Shown here: one piece after another, positions 33,937 to 42,359 of the stretch
Layout of the letters: each line of letters opens with the position of its first letter
How positions within the stretch are numbered: position 1 is the stretch's first letter
Source of the DNA: CAZSTA01 sp964609495 [NCBI: uncultured bacterium]
Lineage (GTDB): Bacteria; CAZSTA01
DNA length: 52,146 bases
Assembly: GCA_964609495.1 (NCBI GenBank)
Contig: CAZSTA010000002.1
Span: 1 to 52,146, forward strand
Direction: 5' to 3'
Program-made: the position numbers and the translations under genes
Notes under the pieces: model-generated
Seen by the model: the letters and a program-made list of their open reading frames with translations, nothing else
Told to the model about the DNA's origin: nothing
Database searches by the model: none

Positions 33937-34251
33937 TTAGAATAATCCTGGTATTCTCATTCCTCCTGTAACTTTGCTCATCTCATCAGCCATCAGATCC
34001 TTAGCCTTTCTGCTGGCTTCATTAACTGCGGCTAAGATCAAATCCTGCAACATCTCCACATCATCAGGATCTACAGCTTCCGGCTCTATCTTTATCTCCA
34101 CAATATCACCTTGACCGTTAGCAACGACAGTTACCATTCCCCCTCCGACGGTAGCTTCTATCGTTTTGGTAGCTAACTCCTCCTGAATCTTAAGCACCTT
34201 CTCTTGCATCTCTTTTACCTGCTTCATAAGAGCATTTAAATTGCCTCTCAT
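33937..34251 (-). CDS. ybaB: nucleoid-associated protein YbaB/EbfC
   Basis: The 104-residue DNA-binding protein starts [20 protein letters not shown] and carries the family core [20 protein letters not shown], ending in the Gly/Ile-rich [29 protein letters not shown] precedes the ATG. It sits 27 bases after dnaX and 14 before recR. Confidence 0.95.
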   Translation of the reverse strand: MRGNLNALMKQVKEMQEKVLKIQEELATKTIEATVGGGMVTVVANGQGDIVEIKIEPEAVDPDDVEMLQDLILAAVNEASRKAKDLMADEMSKVTGGMRIPGLF

Positions 34252-34278
34252 AACTTATTGCCTCCTTAAAACAGCTGA

Positions 34279-35865
34279 TCAATGGGAGATATCCTTCTCC
34301 CCTACAACCTCACTACCATTGAAGATTCGTAAAGCTTCCGAGACTAGGGGTTTCTTATTCCCTGCCCCATCTTTAAAAGCCGAAATATCATCTCTAGAAG
34401 AGATCTCGATAAATTGCACTTCAGCTTTTTCTCCAAACTTCCCTCTTAAAACTCCCTCTACGATCTCTTTATTGCTCCTCTTCTCCAATTGTTTACGATG
34501 AAAGGAATATCTCTCCTCAAAACCGACTATGATCCTATTACCTTTTACCGAATATGGATATCCCTCTCGCAGAAGGGCGTGCACCTTTCTATCCCCGATG
34601 CTATTCAATATCTCATCCCATAGCTCTCGAACCCTCTCCAAGCCCAGAGGGGTCTCATCTGAAGGAACTGAAGCTGAGGCTATCTCCATCCTTTCAGCTC
34701 TCTCTGTCGACTCCCCTTCCTCAACTTCAACCGGATGAGTTATCTTAGCTTCCGACTCAACTTTCACTTGCTCTCTAGCTTTATCAGCGAGTTTGACTAG
34801 CAAAGTCTCGTATATCAATCTTGTCTGGGTAGCGAAACGCAAGGTGTTAACTGCCTCGGCTAGATCGTTCAATATATCGGTCAAGGTGGATAGGGTGAAT
34901 CGTTGAGCCTGTTCGCTAAGAGCATCCAGTTCTATCTTAGAAACATCGACTAACTGCCTAGCCTTACCACCTACTTTAATTAACATCAGATTTCGAAAGT
35001 GATTTATCAATTCCGCGTTCAATTGACGAATATCATGCCCTTGCGCTACCACCTCATCGAGCACCAATAATCCCTCAGCCGCATTGCCCTCGGCAATAGC
35101 TCTCGCCAAAGATAAGAGATAACTAGTATCAGCTAGGCCCAATAGCTTAATAACGCTATCGAGAGCGATCTTATCGCCTGAGAAGGAGATGATCTGCTCT
35201 AAAAGACTCATCGCATCCCTCAAAGACCCCTCTGAGTTCCTAGCGATCAGCCTCAAAGCTCTCTCCTCAAATTCGATCCCCTCAGCTTCTACTATCTCCT
35301 TTAATCTATCCTCGATATCCGCTATTGCTAAACGTCTGAAGCCAAAACTTTGACAGCGGGAAATGATAGTAGCAGGGACCCGATGAGGTGCAGTGGTAGC
35401 TAAAATAAATACCACATAGGAGGGGGGTTCTTCGAGGGTTTTTAGAAGAGCATTGAAAGCCTCGGTAGTGAGCATATGAACTTCATCAATTATATATATT
35501 TTATAACTACCCTCGGCAGGAGCGAACTTAACCCTCTCTCTAAGTTCTCTGATCTCGTTAATGCCTCGGTTAGAAGCACCATCTATCTCTATTAGACTCA
35601 TAGAACGACCAGACATCATCCGCTTGCAACTGCCACATTCGTTACAAGGCTCTGCCCCCTTTCTGTTCTCGCAATTCAAAGCTTTAGCCAAAAGCCTGGC
35701 TACGGTAGTCTTACCGACTCCCCGAGGCCCACTGAATAGGAAAGCATGAGCCACACGTCCCTGTTCTAAAGAATTTTGCAAGGTGCGGATGACGTGTTCC
35801 TGATTGACCACTTGAGAGAAAGTCTGAGGCCGCCATTTCCGATATAAAGTGATATAATCTGCCAT
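34279..35865 (-). CDS. dnaX: DNA polymerase III gamma/tau subunit
   Basis: The 528-residue clamp-loader ATPase has Walker A GPRGVGKTT (46-54), four zinc Cys at about 65, 74, 77 and 80 (CENRKGAEPCNECGSC), the DEVHM Walker B and sensor region ATTAPHRVPATIISRCQSF. The C-terminal tau-like part is shorter than in E. coli (643). Start at ATG 35865 (MADYITLYRKWRPQTF); a TTG five codons upstream overlaps the weak site TTGAGAAG. The gene directly follows the SRP RNA gene, a conserved order in many bacteria. Confidence 0.96.
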   Translation of the reverse strand: MADYITLYRKWRPQTFSQVVNQEHVIRTLQNSLEQGRVAHAFLFSGPRGVGKTTVARLLAKALNCENRKGAEPCNECGSCKRMMSGRSMSLIEIDGASNRGINEIRELRERVKFAPAEGSYKIYIIDEVHMLTTEAFNALLKTLEEPPSYVVFILATTAPHRVPATIISRCQSFGFRRLAIADIEDRLKEIVEAEGIEFEERALRLIARNSEGSLRDAMSLLEQIISFSGDKIALDSVIKLLGLADTSYLLSLARAIAEGNAAEGLLVLDEVVAQGHDIRQLNAELINHFRNLMLIKVGGKARQLVDVSKIELDALSEQAQRFTLSTLTDILNDLAEAVNTLRFATQTRLIYETLLVKLADKAREQVKVESEAKITHPVEVEEGESTERAERMEIASASVPSDETPLGLERVRELWDEILNSIGDRKVHALLREGYPYSVKGNRIIVGFEERYSFHRKQLEKRSNKEIVEGVLRGKFGEKAEVQFIEISSRDDISAFKDGAGNKKPLVSEALRIFNGSEVVGEKDISH

Positions 35866-35917
35866 AAAATATCTTCTCAACGATTACTATAAAAGATCCC
35901 GACCGTTACATTAAAAT

Positions 35918-36183
35918 GATCGTGCACCTACCGTCGATCCCACCTACCCAGCGTTACTTAGGCAGTTAACTCCAATCAGGCACCCCTGCGGCACATGAAA
36001 GCGCTTACTTACCGTTGCTCCCTTCCAGGCCTGGCGGGGTTCGTAAGTTTCCATTGCGCAGGACCCAATCTTCATCGCCACTTACCTAAGCCAGACCTGA
36101 ACAGAATGAAACCTCGGGTAGGAATTCGACCCCGCTATAGCGGATTGCGGGTACAGGGCACCGCTAGCTCCCCGTCTAGCACG
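35918..36183 (-). ncRNA. ffs: signal recognition particle RNA, large (Alu-domain) type
   Basis: The minus strand contains the SRP S-domain signature: GGTCCTGCGCAATGGAAACT, then GAACCCCGCCAGGCCTGGAA and GGGAGCAACGGTAAG. The upstream part (GCTAGACGGGGAGCTAGC) is consistent with a 5' Alu domain. Ends pair: bases near 36179-36186 (GATCGTGC) with 35918-35925 (GCACGATC). Length about 266 bases matches the Bacillus/Thermotoga large form, not the 114-base E. coli 4.5S. A promoter precedes it and dnaX follows. It binds Ffh for co-translational targeting. Ends are estimated to within a few bases. It occupies the gap from 35866 to 36213. Confidence 0.93.
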
Positions 36184-36186
36184 ATC

Positions 36187-36217
36187 ATTATATACCTTAT
36201 TAAACTTATATTGTCAA
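36187..36217 (-). promoter_or_regulatory. promoter of the SRP RNA gene
   Basis: TTGACA (36217-36212, minus) with TATATA at 17 bases (36194-36189) or TATAAT at 19 bases (36192-36187). The -35 hexamer overlaps the last codons of the upstream methyltransferase gene. Confidence 0.7.
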
Positions 36218-37656
36218 GAGGCAACGGCTAGATAACCACCGCCTCGATAGTTCTCTGACCCTATACTTTCTAACCAATTTATATCTTTTGGAATTAATCT
36301 TATAGCCTCGGCAATCCGATCTGCATTCTGAGATAATCTCTTTTGAGACACTCTTTTGCCTCTTAATGAGGAACCAGGATTTTCTACTACCCTCTTTTCG
36401 AAATCCTTCATTTGTTTTGTTACAATTTCCTCTATAAAAGCATCGTCTTCTGCTGATATTCCTTTTAAATCTCCCTTTTTCTCAAGAACAATAATATATT
36501 CATTGTTTATTTTACCTATATCTTGACTAGTATATTTCTTTGTTGTGTCAATATTTCTAAAGATAGTATCTATTGATTTAAAGTTTAAATATTCGGCGAA
36601 AGTCAGGAAATGTTTATAACTTTCGATAAGCTCATATTCTAAACTCGAATTGCCGATAGCGATCACACAGAGTCCACCATCCTTTAGGACTCTATTCATT
36701 TCGATCATAGAACGTAACATATCCGCTAAATATTCTGTAAGGAGGCGAAATCTATTGGCAATAAAGTGAGAATGCCCCCCAATTTCATGTTTTCTAAAAG
36801 TATCAAAATCCATGCCTAACCAGAGCATATTATACATATGGACTCGATAATAATCGAGCGCGTTAACATAGGGCGGGGAGGTAACTATAAGAGAAGAAAT
36901 TTTTGATTGTATCTGAAGTTTTCTAGCATCACCGTTTATTACTGTTACCCTTGGTTCTCTTTTTACCAGATGTCGCATCTCCCTGATAGTGTTTACCATA
37001 CTGCGAATTCTATTATAAAAACTACCGAAGATATCTATACCGTTGTTCGTTTCTATTATAGACCATATAGTTGCGGATAGAGCCACTAAAGCTAATTCGT
37101 AAGCCGCTTCTTTAGTTTTTATCTCATCTAAGCCTTCCTTTATCAAACATAGTTCATTTATCATATCCCTGTTAAAGAGATTGCTTATATTCCTCTTCGG
37201 CAGTTTTTTTAAACATTCATAACGTCTGTGATCACTATTAACATATCTTTTTATCTCAATAAGTTTCCGTCCTAATATATTCAAATCATTATCGGGAACA
37301 AGGCGCGTCTTTGCTCTGGTTATAAGACAAGCCAGGGGATTGAAATCGTTACCTATACAATTACGATCGGCGAGATAAGCTTCAACGATGGTAGTTCCGC
37401 AACCACAGAAGGGATCGATAACCGTATCGCCTTCCTCAGTAAATAATCTTATAAATGTCTTTGGGATTTGAGGGATAAATCTGGCTGGATATGAGTGAAA
37501 ACGATGGGATAAATATTGGGTTTGGAAGCCCTTGAAATCCCAATCAATTTCTTCGAGAGCGCTGTATCTTTCCTCCTTCGAACCATAATTACCACTCAAG
37601 ATCTCTTCATATCTGTCAGATTTACTTTGTTGCCCTTCAAACAATGAAGTTTGCAT
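36214..37656 (-). CDS. site-specific DNA methyltransferase (amino-methyltransferase type)
   Basis: The 480-residue protein has the SAM-binding motif DPFCGCGTT (81-89) and the catalytic motif TSPPY (259-263), with FHSYPARFIPQIP (53-65) upstream. TSPPY is typical of N4-cytosine or N6-adenine enzymes. The order, SAM motif first and catalytic motif about 170 residues later, differs from the usual beta-class order. No restriction gene is present in the window, so it may be an orphan. The gene is more AT-rich than its surroundings, begins 20 bases after the CCA end of tRNA-Ser(GGA), and its stop overlaps the SRP RNA promoter. It therefore looks inserted between housekeeping RNA genes. Recognition sequence unknown. 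Confidence 0.88.
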   Translation of the reverse strand: MQTSLFEGQQSKSDRYEEILSGNYGSKEERYSALEEIDWDFKGFQTQYLSHRFHSYPARFIPQIPKTFIRLFTEEGDTVIDPFCGCGTTIVEAYLADRNCIGNDFNPLACLITRAKTRLVPDNDLNILGRKLIEIKRYVNSDHRRYECLKKLPKRNISNLFNRDMINELCLIKEGLDEIKTKEAAYELALVALSATIWSIIETNNGIDIFGSFYNRIRSMVNTIREMRHLVKREPRVTVINGDARKLQIQSKISSLIVTSPPYVNALDYYRVHMYNMLWLGMDFDTFRKHEIGGHSHFIANRFRLLTEYLADMLRSMIEMNRVLKDGGLCVIAIGNSSLEYELIESYKHFLTFAEYLNFKSIDTIFRNIDTTKKYTSQDIGKINNEYIIVLEKKGDLKGISAEDDAFIEEIVTKQMKDFEKRVVENPGSSLRGKRVSQKRLSQNADRIAEAIRLIPKDINWLESIGSENYRGGGYLAVAS

Positions 37657-37675
37657 ATCGCTGATCCATTAAAAT

Positions 37676-37766
37676 TGGCGGAGAGAGTGGGATTCGAACC
37701 CACGAGGCAGATAAACCACCTACATGCTCTCCAGGCATGCTCCTTAAACCGCTCGGACATCTCTCC
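37676..37766 (-). tRNA. tRNA-Ser (GGA)
   Basis: Cloverleaf with acceptor GGAGAGA/TCTCTCC, anticodon loop CTGGAGA (anticodon GGA), a long variable arm, T-loop TTCGAAT and discriminator G followed by an encoded CCA. It lies 16 bases after tRNA-Ser(CGA) on the same strand. Confidence 0.96.
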
Positions 37767-37782
37767 TATTATCAAGTTTAAG

Positions 37783-37870
37783 TGGCGGAGGGACTGGGAC
37801 TCGAACCCAGACGGCTTTACGCCTACACCGGTTTTCGAGACCGGCTCCTTACCAATTAGGATATCCCTCC
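37783..37870 (-). tRNA. tRNA-Ser (CGA)
   Basis: Acceptor GGAGGGA/TCCCTCC, anticodon loop CTCGAAA (anticodon CGA), long variable arm (GTAGGCGTAAAGCCGT), T-loop TTCGAGT, discriminator G and encoded CCA. Its 5' base is only two bases after the tadA stop codon. Confidence 0.95.
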
Positions 37871-37872
37871 AC

Positions 37873-38343
37873 CTATTGCGAAGTTGTTCCTCTTCGTCCT
37901 TGAAAGAAAGACCTCAATAAAAGGCTACATTCTTCGGCTAAGATGCCAGATATAACCTCGATCCTATGATTTAAACGCTCATCTTCAACTATATTCCACA
38001 ATGACCCCACTGCGCCCGCCCTAGGATCGGAAGCACCATAAACCAACCTATCAACCCTAGCTAGCACTAAAGCCCCGGCGCACATCACACATGGCTCTAT
38101 CGTAACAAACATTGTTGTGCCGATCAATCTCCACGAACCTAAATAAGAGGCGGCCTGCTTTATCGCTAATATCTCAGCATGAGCTGTAGGATCTTGGTTA
38201 GCCTCCCTCTGATTATGAGAGCGAGCGATAATCTGATCTTCCCAAACGATTATAGCTCCAATCGGCACTTCCTCTTCCTGAGCAGCCTTCTCAGCTTCGA
38301 TAAGAGCCTGACGCATAAAGGATTCAAGACGATCTTTTGTCAT
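37873..38343 (-). CDS. tadA: tRNA(Arg)-specific adenosine-34 deaminase
   Basis: The 156-residue zinc deaminase converts A34 to inosine in tRNA-Arg(ACG). The motifs are HAEILAIKQA (His55, Glu57) and PCVMCAGAL (Cys85, Cys88), with EVPIGAIIV before them. The ATG at 38343 is five bases after the CCA end of tRNA-Arg(CCT), and no Shine-Dalgarno fits between. Processing of the tRNA would leave a nearly leaderless message. The stop codon is two bases before tRNA-Ser(CGA). Its own substrate, tRNA-Arg(ACG), lies 100 bases upstream in the same unit. The next in-frame Met is residue 10, which would remove part of the first helix. Confidence 0.95.
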   Translation of the reverse strand: MTKDRLESFMRQALIEAEKAAQEEEVPIGAIIVWEDQIIARSHNQREANQDPTAHAEILAIKQAASYLGSWRLIGTTMFVTIEPCVMCAGALVLARVDRLVYGASDPRAGAVGSLWNIVEDERLNHRIEVISGILAEECSLLLRSFFQGRRGTTSQ

Positions 38344-38348
38344 ATCTA

Positions 38349-38424
38349 TGGTGCGCCCGAGAGGATTCGAACCTCCAACCTAGGGATTAGGAATCCCTCG
38401 CTCTATCCTTTGAGCTACGAGCGC
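38349..38424 (-). tRNA. tRNA-Arg (CCT)
   Basis: Acceptor GCGCTCG/CGGGCGC with one G-U, anticodon in GATTCCTAATC (CCT), T-loop TTCGAAT, discriminator A and encoded CCA. Decodes AGG, a frequent Arg codon in this window. Confidence 0.95.
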
Positions 38425-38443
38425 AAGATAAGAGATCAAAACT

Positions 38444-38520
38444 TGGCGCGCTCGAGAGGATTCGAACCTCCAACCTACGGATCCGTAGTCCGTTGCTCTA
38501 TCCAATTGAGCCACGAGCGC
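38444..38520 (-). tRNA. tRNA-Arg (ACG)
   Basis: Acceptor GCGCTCG/CGAGCGC, anticodon loop CTACGGA (anticodon ACG, wobble A34), T-loop TTCGAAT, discriminator G and encoded CCA. This is the TadA substrate; tadA lies just downstream. Confidence 0.96.
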
Positions 38521-38534
38521 GCGTTTACTAGATG

Positions 38535-38852
38535 TTATTCTCTTAAGATGACCCTAATTCCACCTACCCACTTAGCTACCAGATTATAAAGAGCAGCTCC
38601 GATCGCGGCAAATATGCCTCCCACTATTCCAGCTACTATTCCCCACATAATACCGCCTATAACCCCTAATGCTCCTCCGAAGATGCTAGTCTCAAGCCCT
38701 TCTAATCCTTGAGCCTCCATCAAACTCGCGATAAACCCTCCGAAGATGGCTGCTAGAATCCCCAAAATTAAACCTATGATCAGATAAAGAACAAGGATAA
38801 CTTTGAAAACGGAACCTATACCTATACTTCTTATCTCATTTTCCGTCTCCAT
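38535..38852 (-). CDS. small glycine-rich membrane protein, DUF3566-like
   Basis: The 105-residue protein has two to three hydrophobic segments rich in Gly/Ala/Ile (LVLYLIIGLILGILAAIFGG and IMWGIVAGIVGGIFAAIGAA) and ends ALYNLVAKWVGGIRVILRE. The ALYNLxAxxxGGI ending is shared by DUF3566-type small membrane proteins. Function unknown. It sits between tRNA-Ser(GCT) and tRNA-Arg(ACG), 14 bases before the latter, and appears to be part of the same transcript. Confidence 0.75.
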   Translation of the reverse strand: METENEIRSIGIGSVFKVILVLYLIIGLILGILAAIFGGFIASLMEAQGLEGLETSIFGGALGVIGGIMWGIVAGIVGGIFAAIGAALYNLVAKWVGGIRVILRE

Positions 38853-38902
38853 CTATTCGCCTCCGAGGGAAAACTTATCCGTTTAAACATCCGAATCTTA
38901 AT

Positions 38903-38994
<92 letters not shown>

Positions 38995-39049
38995 TTACCT
39001 GATAAAGCCTATCCCCAAAGAACCCGACTTTCTAAATCTCCTCTACAAT

Positions 39050-39078
39050 ATTATATCATATCAGTGATCTATTGTCAA
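39050..39078 (-). promoter_or_regulatory. perfect-consensus promoter of the tRNA/tadA cluster
   Basis: TTGACA (39078-39073, minus), 17 bases, TATAAT (39055-39050). It lies about 50 bases upstream of tRNA-Ser(GCT). Nothing else is evident in 39079-39228. Confidence 0.85.
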
Positions 39079-39228
39079 CTATTTAAAGCTCACCGCTTCC
39101 AAAATTTTTTGAATGCTCACACTTAGTTGTGATAATCGCCGTCAATCAAAATCAAGAAGCTGTCCACTTCTTATTGAGAAGAAGCACCTGATATTCATAT
39201 CCATTAGAGTTAACCTCTACAACTTATC

Positions 39229-40485
39229 CTATCTCTCCCGATGCAATGTCTCTGGCATTGTGGTCAACAAGGGAATCCTCAAAAGCAGATCGACTACAAC
39301 AGGAATAAGAAAGACATAAGCAGGACCGATCCCCCTCCATATAAATCCCCCTATCAGAGGGGCGGGGATGGTAACCAAACCCCCAAAGAGGCCCAGAAGG
39401 CCACTCCATCTTCCCATCTGCCCTACCGGAACAAGCTCAAGAGTCATAGAACTTATAAAAACGGAGGAGATGAAATAGAAGCCCCATAAAGTTCCCGCTA
39501 GGACCAGAGTAGTCGAGTTGGGAGAGAGAATAAGTAATAGACTGGAGATATACCACAGGGGGGTTAACATATAGATAACCTTTTTTCGCCCGATCCTGTC
39601 CGCAAGTCTCCCCAGAGGAATCCCGAATAGAAGGCGCACTGCGATCATAGCGGTGGTCATCTCCCCCAACACATATTGATCTGCTCCTTTAATCTGATGG
39701 GCAAAGACCTGTAAAAAAGGAGTGGTCATAGCCATAGGGAGCAAGGATAAAGAGGAGACCAAAATCCATCTCCTCAAGGTGGCGCTGTCATGTTCAAAGA
39801 GCTGCCGAAAATCGCGTATGAAACTAGGATTAATCCTCCCTTCAGATATCTTTTCCCGCTTAGGCTCTCTCAATTGAGCAGCTACAAAGAGGAAGATAAG
39901 GCTATATCCCCCGAACTGGATGTAATATAGGGGTCTGATACCTTCAACATTTATCCCTCCAAAGGATGTGATCAAGAAGGCGGCAATCAGAGGGGATATT
40001 AGAGAAGCTATGCCTGAGAGGGTGGTGCAGAGGTTCTGACCAGTCGCCCTATCCTCATTCTGTAGGGAATCGGCGCAGATCACACTACAACCGGTCCCCA
40101 CCAATCTCATAGAGAGCGAAAATACGATCATTGCGAGTATGATTGCTCTCCAATCTGGTGCTGTTGCATAAATCAACATTGCCCCTGCCATCAGTCCTAT
40201 GCCAAGAAGGTAAAACCTCTTAATTCCGTGTCGATCTACTAGCCATCCTACCAGCATGGAGATCGATGAGCTTACCCCGCTTCCAATGCTGCTTATTAAC
40301 CCCAACTGGACGGGATTTGCTCCTAGAGCCATCGCGTAAATGGAGCTATATTGGATGGTGAGGTTGTTCAGGAAATTGCTCGCCGCGGCACGTGTGATCG
40401 CCACTTTGTAATTGCGTTTCTGCCGAGCAACGAATCCCTTCACTCTCCCGATCGCCTTACTAACTACGCCAAGCGAAATTTGCAT
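39229..40485 (-). CDS. MFS transporter
   Basis: The 418-residue membrane protein has 12 predicted spans, the loop 2-3 signature GWLVDRHGIKRFYL and its second-half counterpart GRLADRIGRKKVIYML. A cytoplasmic 30-residue N-terminus (GRVKGFVARQKRNYKVAITR) precedes TM1. AGGAGATGAGAGA precedes the ATG. Substrate unknown; it could be a sugar or drug exporter. It is separated from serS by a 550-base gap with a dispersed repeat. Confidence 0.88.
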   Translation of the reverse strand: MQISLGVVSKAIGRVKGFVARQKRNYKVAITRAAASNFLNNLTIQYSSIYAMALGANPVQLGLISSIGSGVSSSISMLVGWLVDRHGIKRFYLLGIGLMAGAMLIYATAPDWRAIILAMIVFSLSMRLVGTGCSVICADSLQNEDRATGQNLCTTLSGIASLISPLIAAFLITSFGGINVEGIRPLYYIQFGGYSLIFLFVAAQLREPKREKISEGRINPSFIRDFRQLFEHDSATLRRWILVSSLSLLPMAMTTPFLQVFAHQIKGADQYVLGEMTTAMIAVRLLFGIPLGRLADRIGRKKVIYMLTPLWYISSLLLILSPNSTTLVLAGTLWGFYFISSVFISSMTLELVPVGQMGRWSGLLGLFGGLVTIPAPLIGGFIWRGIGPAYVFLIPVVVDLLLRIPLLTTMPETLHRER

Positions 40486-40511
40486 TCTCTCATCTCCTAA
40501 AATAAATATAA

Positions 40512-40543
40512 GAGCCAGTCATAACTGATGATCTGACCGGCTC
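40512..40543 (-). terminator. hairpin upstream of the MFS gene
   Basis: GAGCCAGTCA (40512-40521) pairs with TGACCGGCTC (40534-40543), with one G-U in the minus-strand RNA, followed by TTATATTTATTTT and then the MFS ribosome site. It could end upstream transcription or attenuate the MFS gene. Confidence 0.45.
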
Positions 40544-40667
40544 AACTGCATATCTAACTTGTTTATATCCCTTAGCACTTCCCTATCGGCAATTATCCTC
40601 CCCCCATCCAGTATTATCGAACGTTCAAATAATTCCAGAACCACTAAACGCTTTGAATTAAGCCAAT

Positions 40668-40712
40668 AAAAAAAACCCCTTTCGTGTTATCTTTTTATCG
40701 AATTATAACACG
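40668..40712 (-). terminator. probable terminator downstream of serS
   Basis: CGTGTTAT and ATAACACG (40683-40690 and 40705-40712) pair. In the minus direction they are followed by AAAGGGG and a run of eight T. It lies about 320 bases after the serS stop. Confidence 0.45.
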
Positions 40713-40796
40713 ATATTCGGGAAGAGTCAAGACCCCTTATTAATTTTGGAAGCATATAAAATCTGGGATCTGAGATCTAATTTACCTTGTATTACA

Positions 40797-40899
40797 CCCT
40801 CCCCCTATCCTCCTCCCATCGAGGGAGGGGGAACTAAAGAGATCAGCTCTATCTCGATGTCCCCTCTCCCCTCGTGGGAGAGGGCCAGGGTGAGGGGGA
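40797..40899. repeat. dispersed palindromic repeat, copy B
   Basis: Three hairpins in the same order as copy A at 25.6 kb: CCTCCC/GGGAGG (40812-40828), GAGAT/ATCTC around 40839-40855, and CCCTCTCCC/GGGAGAGGG (40862-40884). The shared core is GGAACTAAAGAGATC and ATCTCGATGT. An outer pair TCCCCCT/AGGGGGA closes the element. It fills the middle of the 40486-41033 gap. Confidence 0.8.
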
Positions 40900-41033
40900 A
40901 TTATAATTCGATCTGAAATCACTTTGATCCCCGATTCTATATGCATCCATTAATTTTTTTTAATGTGATAAAATTATGATAGATTATCCGCTCAAAGACC
41001 GAAAGGCAGAGGATTTCTCTCTCAGCTTAAAAG

Positions 41034-42308
41034 TTATAGGGATAGAACCTTCAATCCATCCATATAAGGACGTAAAGCCTCCGGAATAACCACGCTTCCA
41101 TCAGCTTGTTGATAGTTCTCCAAAATAGCCATCATCGTTCGACCTACAGCTAATCCTGATCCATCCAGGGTGTGCACGAAATCCGATTTACCTCCTATCC
41201 CTGGGTGAAACCTTATACCTATTCGCCTCGCTTGAAAATCCTCGTAGTTGCTACAAGATGATATCTCTCGATATTCTCGGTAATAAGGTGACCAAACCTC
41301 GATATTGTAACACTTCGCCGCCGAGAAACTCAGAGAACCAGTGCATAAATTAACTACTCGATAGGGGAGTTCGAGCCTCTGCAATATATCCTCCACCTCA
41401 GCTACCAACTTCTCTAACTCCATATATGAATCATCTGGTTTAACGAACTTCACAAGCTCCACCATATTAAATTGATGAACTCGATAGAGACCTTTAGCAT
41501 CACGACCGTATGAGCCAGCCTCTTTTCTGAAACAAGGGGTACAGCTAACATAATAGAAAGGGAGCTGATCTGCCTTCAAGATCTCACCTCGATGAATATT
41601 GATAAGTGGCACCTCCGAAGTGGGAATAAGGAAGAGTCCCTCATCCTTACAACTGAACATCTCATCTCTGAATCTGGGCAATTGACCGGTGCCAAATAGA
41701 CATTCCTCCCTCGCCAGGAGAGGAGGATAAACCTCTGTATAGCCATGTTCTTTAATATGGATATCCAGCATAAAGTTTATAAGAACTCGCTCCATTTTAG
41801 CTCCTAGGTGCTTGGACACCGGAAACCTAGAGCCAGAGATCTTAGCTCCTCGTTCAAAATCGAGTATCTCTAAAGCCTCTCCTATATCCCAGTGAGGTTG
41901 GATAGGAAAGCCGAATTCAGGGATCTCTCCCCATCGTTTGATCTCTATATTACCTGAATCATCAGGACCAAAGGAAACGGAGGAATGAGGTATATTAGGA
42001 ATTGACCCTAGTATCCTCTCCAGCTTATCCTCATAAACCTTAACTTGGGCTTCCATCTCCTTGATCTGAGCTGAGACCTCTCGCATCTTTTTGATCTGCT
42101 CGCTAGCATCATCTCCCCTCTTCTTCATCTTTCCAATCTGATGCGAAACGAGGTTTCTAATATGCTTAAGTCTCCCTAGATCACGTAGTATATCTCTTCG
42201 CTCCTCGTCATACTGAGCGAAGCCTACTAGATCCACCTCCATACCTCTAGCATCCAGAACTTCTTGCACTACCTCCAGATTGGAGCGGACAAACTTAATA
42301 TCTAACAT
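41034..42308 (-). CDS. serS: seryl-tRNA synthetase
   Basis: The 424-residue class II synthetase has an N-terminal coiled-coil tRNA-binding arm (about 30-105, KHIRNLVSHQIGKMKKRGDD), motif 2 TPCFRKEAGSYGRDAKGLYR and motif 3 GSGLAVGRTMMAILENYQ. It charges the three serine tRNAs encoded at 37.7-39 kb. GAAGGAG lies 12 bases before the ATG, a rather long spacing. The MFS gene ends about 50 bases upstream on the same strand, so the two may be co-transcribed. Confidence 0.97.
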   Translation of the reverse strand: MLDIKFVRSNLEVVQEVLDARGMEVDLVGFAQYDEERRDILRDLGRLKHIRNLVSHQIGKMKKRGDDASEQIKKMREVSAQIKEMEAQVKVYEDKLERILGSIPNIPHSSVSFGPDDSGNIEIKRWGEIPEFGFPIQPHWDIGEALEILDFERGAKISGSRFPVSKHLGAKMERVLINFMLDIHIKEHGYTEVYPPLLAREECLFGTGQLPRFRDEMFSCKDEGLFLIPTSEVPLINIHRGEILKADQLPFYYVSCTPCFRKEAGSYGRDAKGLYRVHQFNMVELVKFVKPDDSYMELEKLVAEVEDILQRLELPYRVVNLCTGSLSFSAAKCYNIEVWSPYYREYREISSCSNYEDFQARRIGIRFHPGIGGKSDFVHTLDGSGLAVGRTMMAILENYQQADGSVVIPEALRPYMDGLKVLSL

Positions 42309-42359
42309 TAATAAGCGACTCCTTCAACATTCTTAAAAGAGTTGAAGACAGGTGTATTT

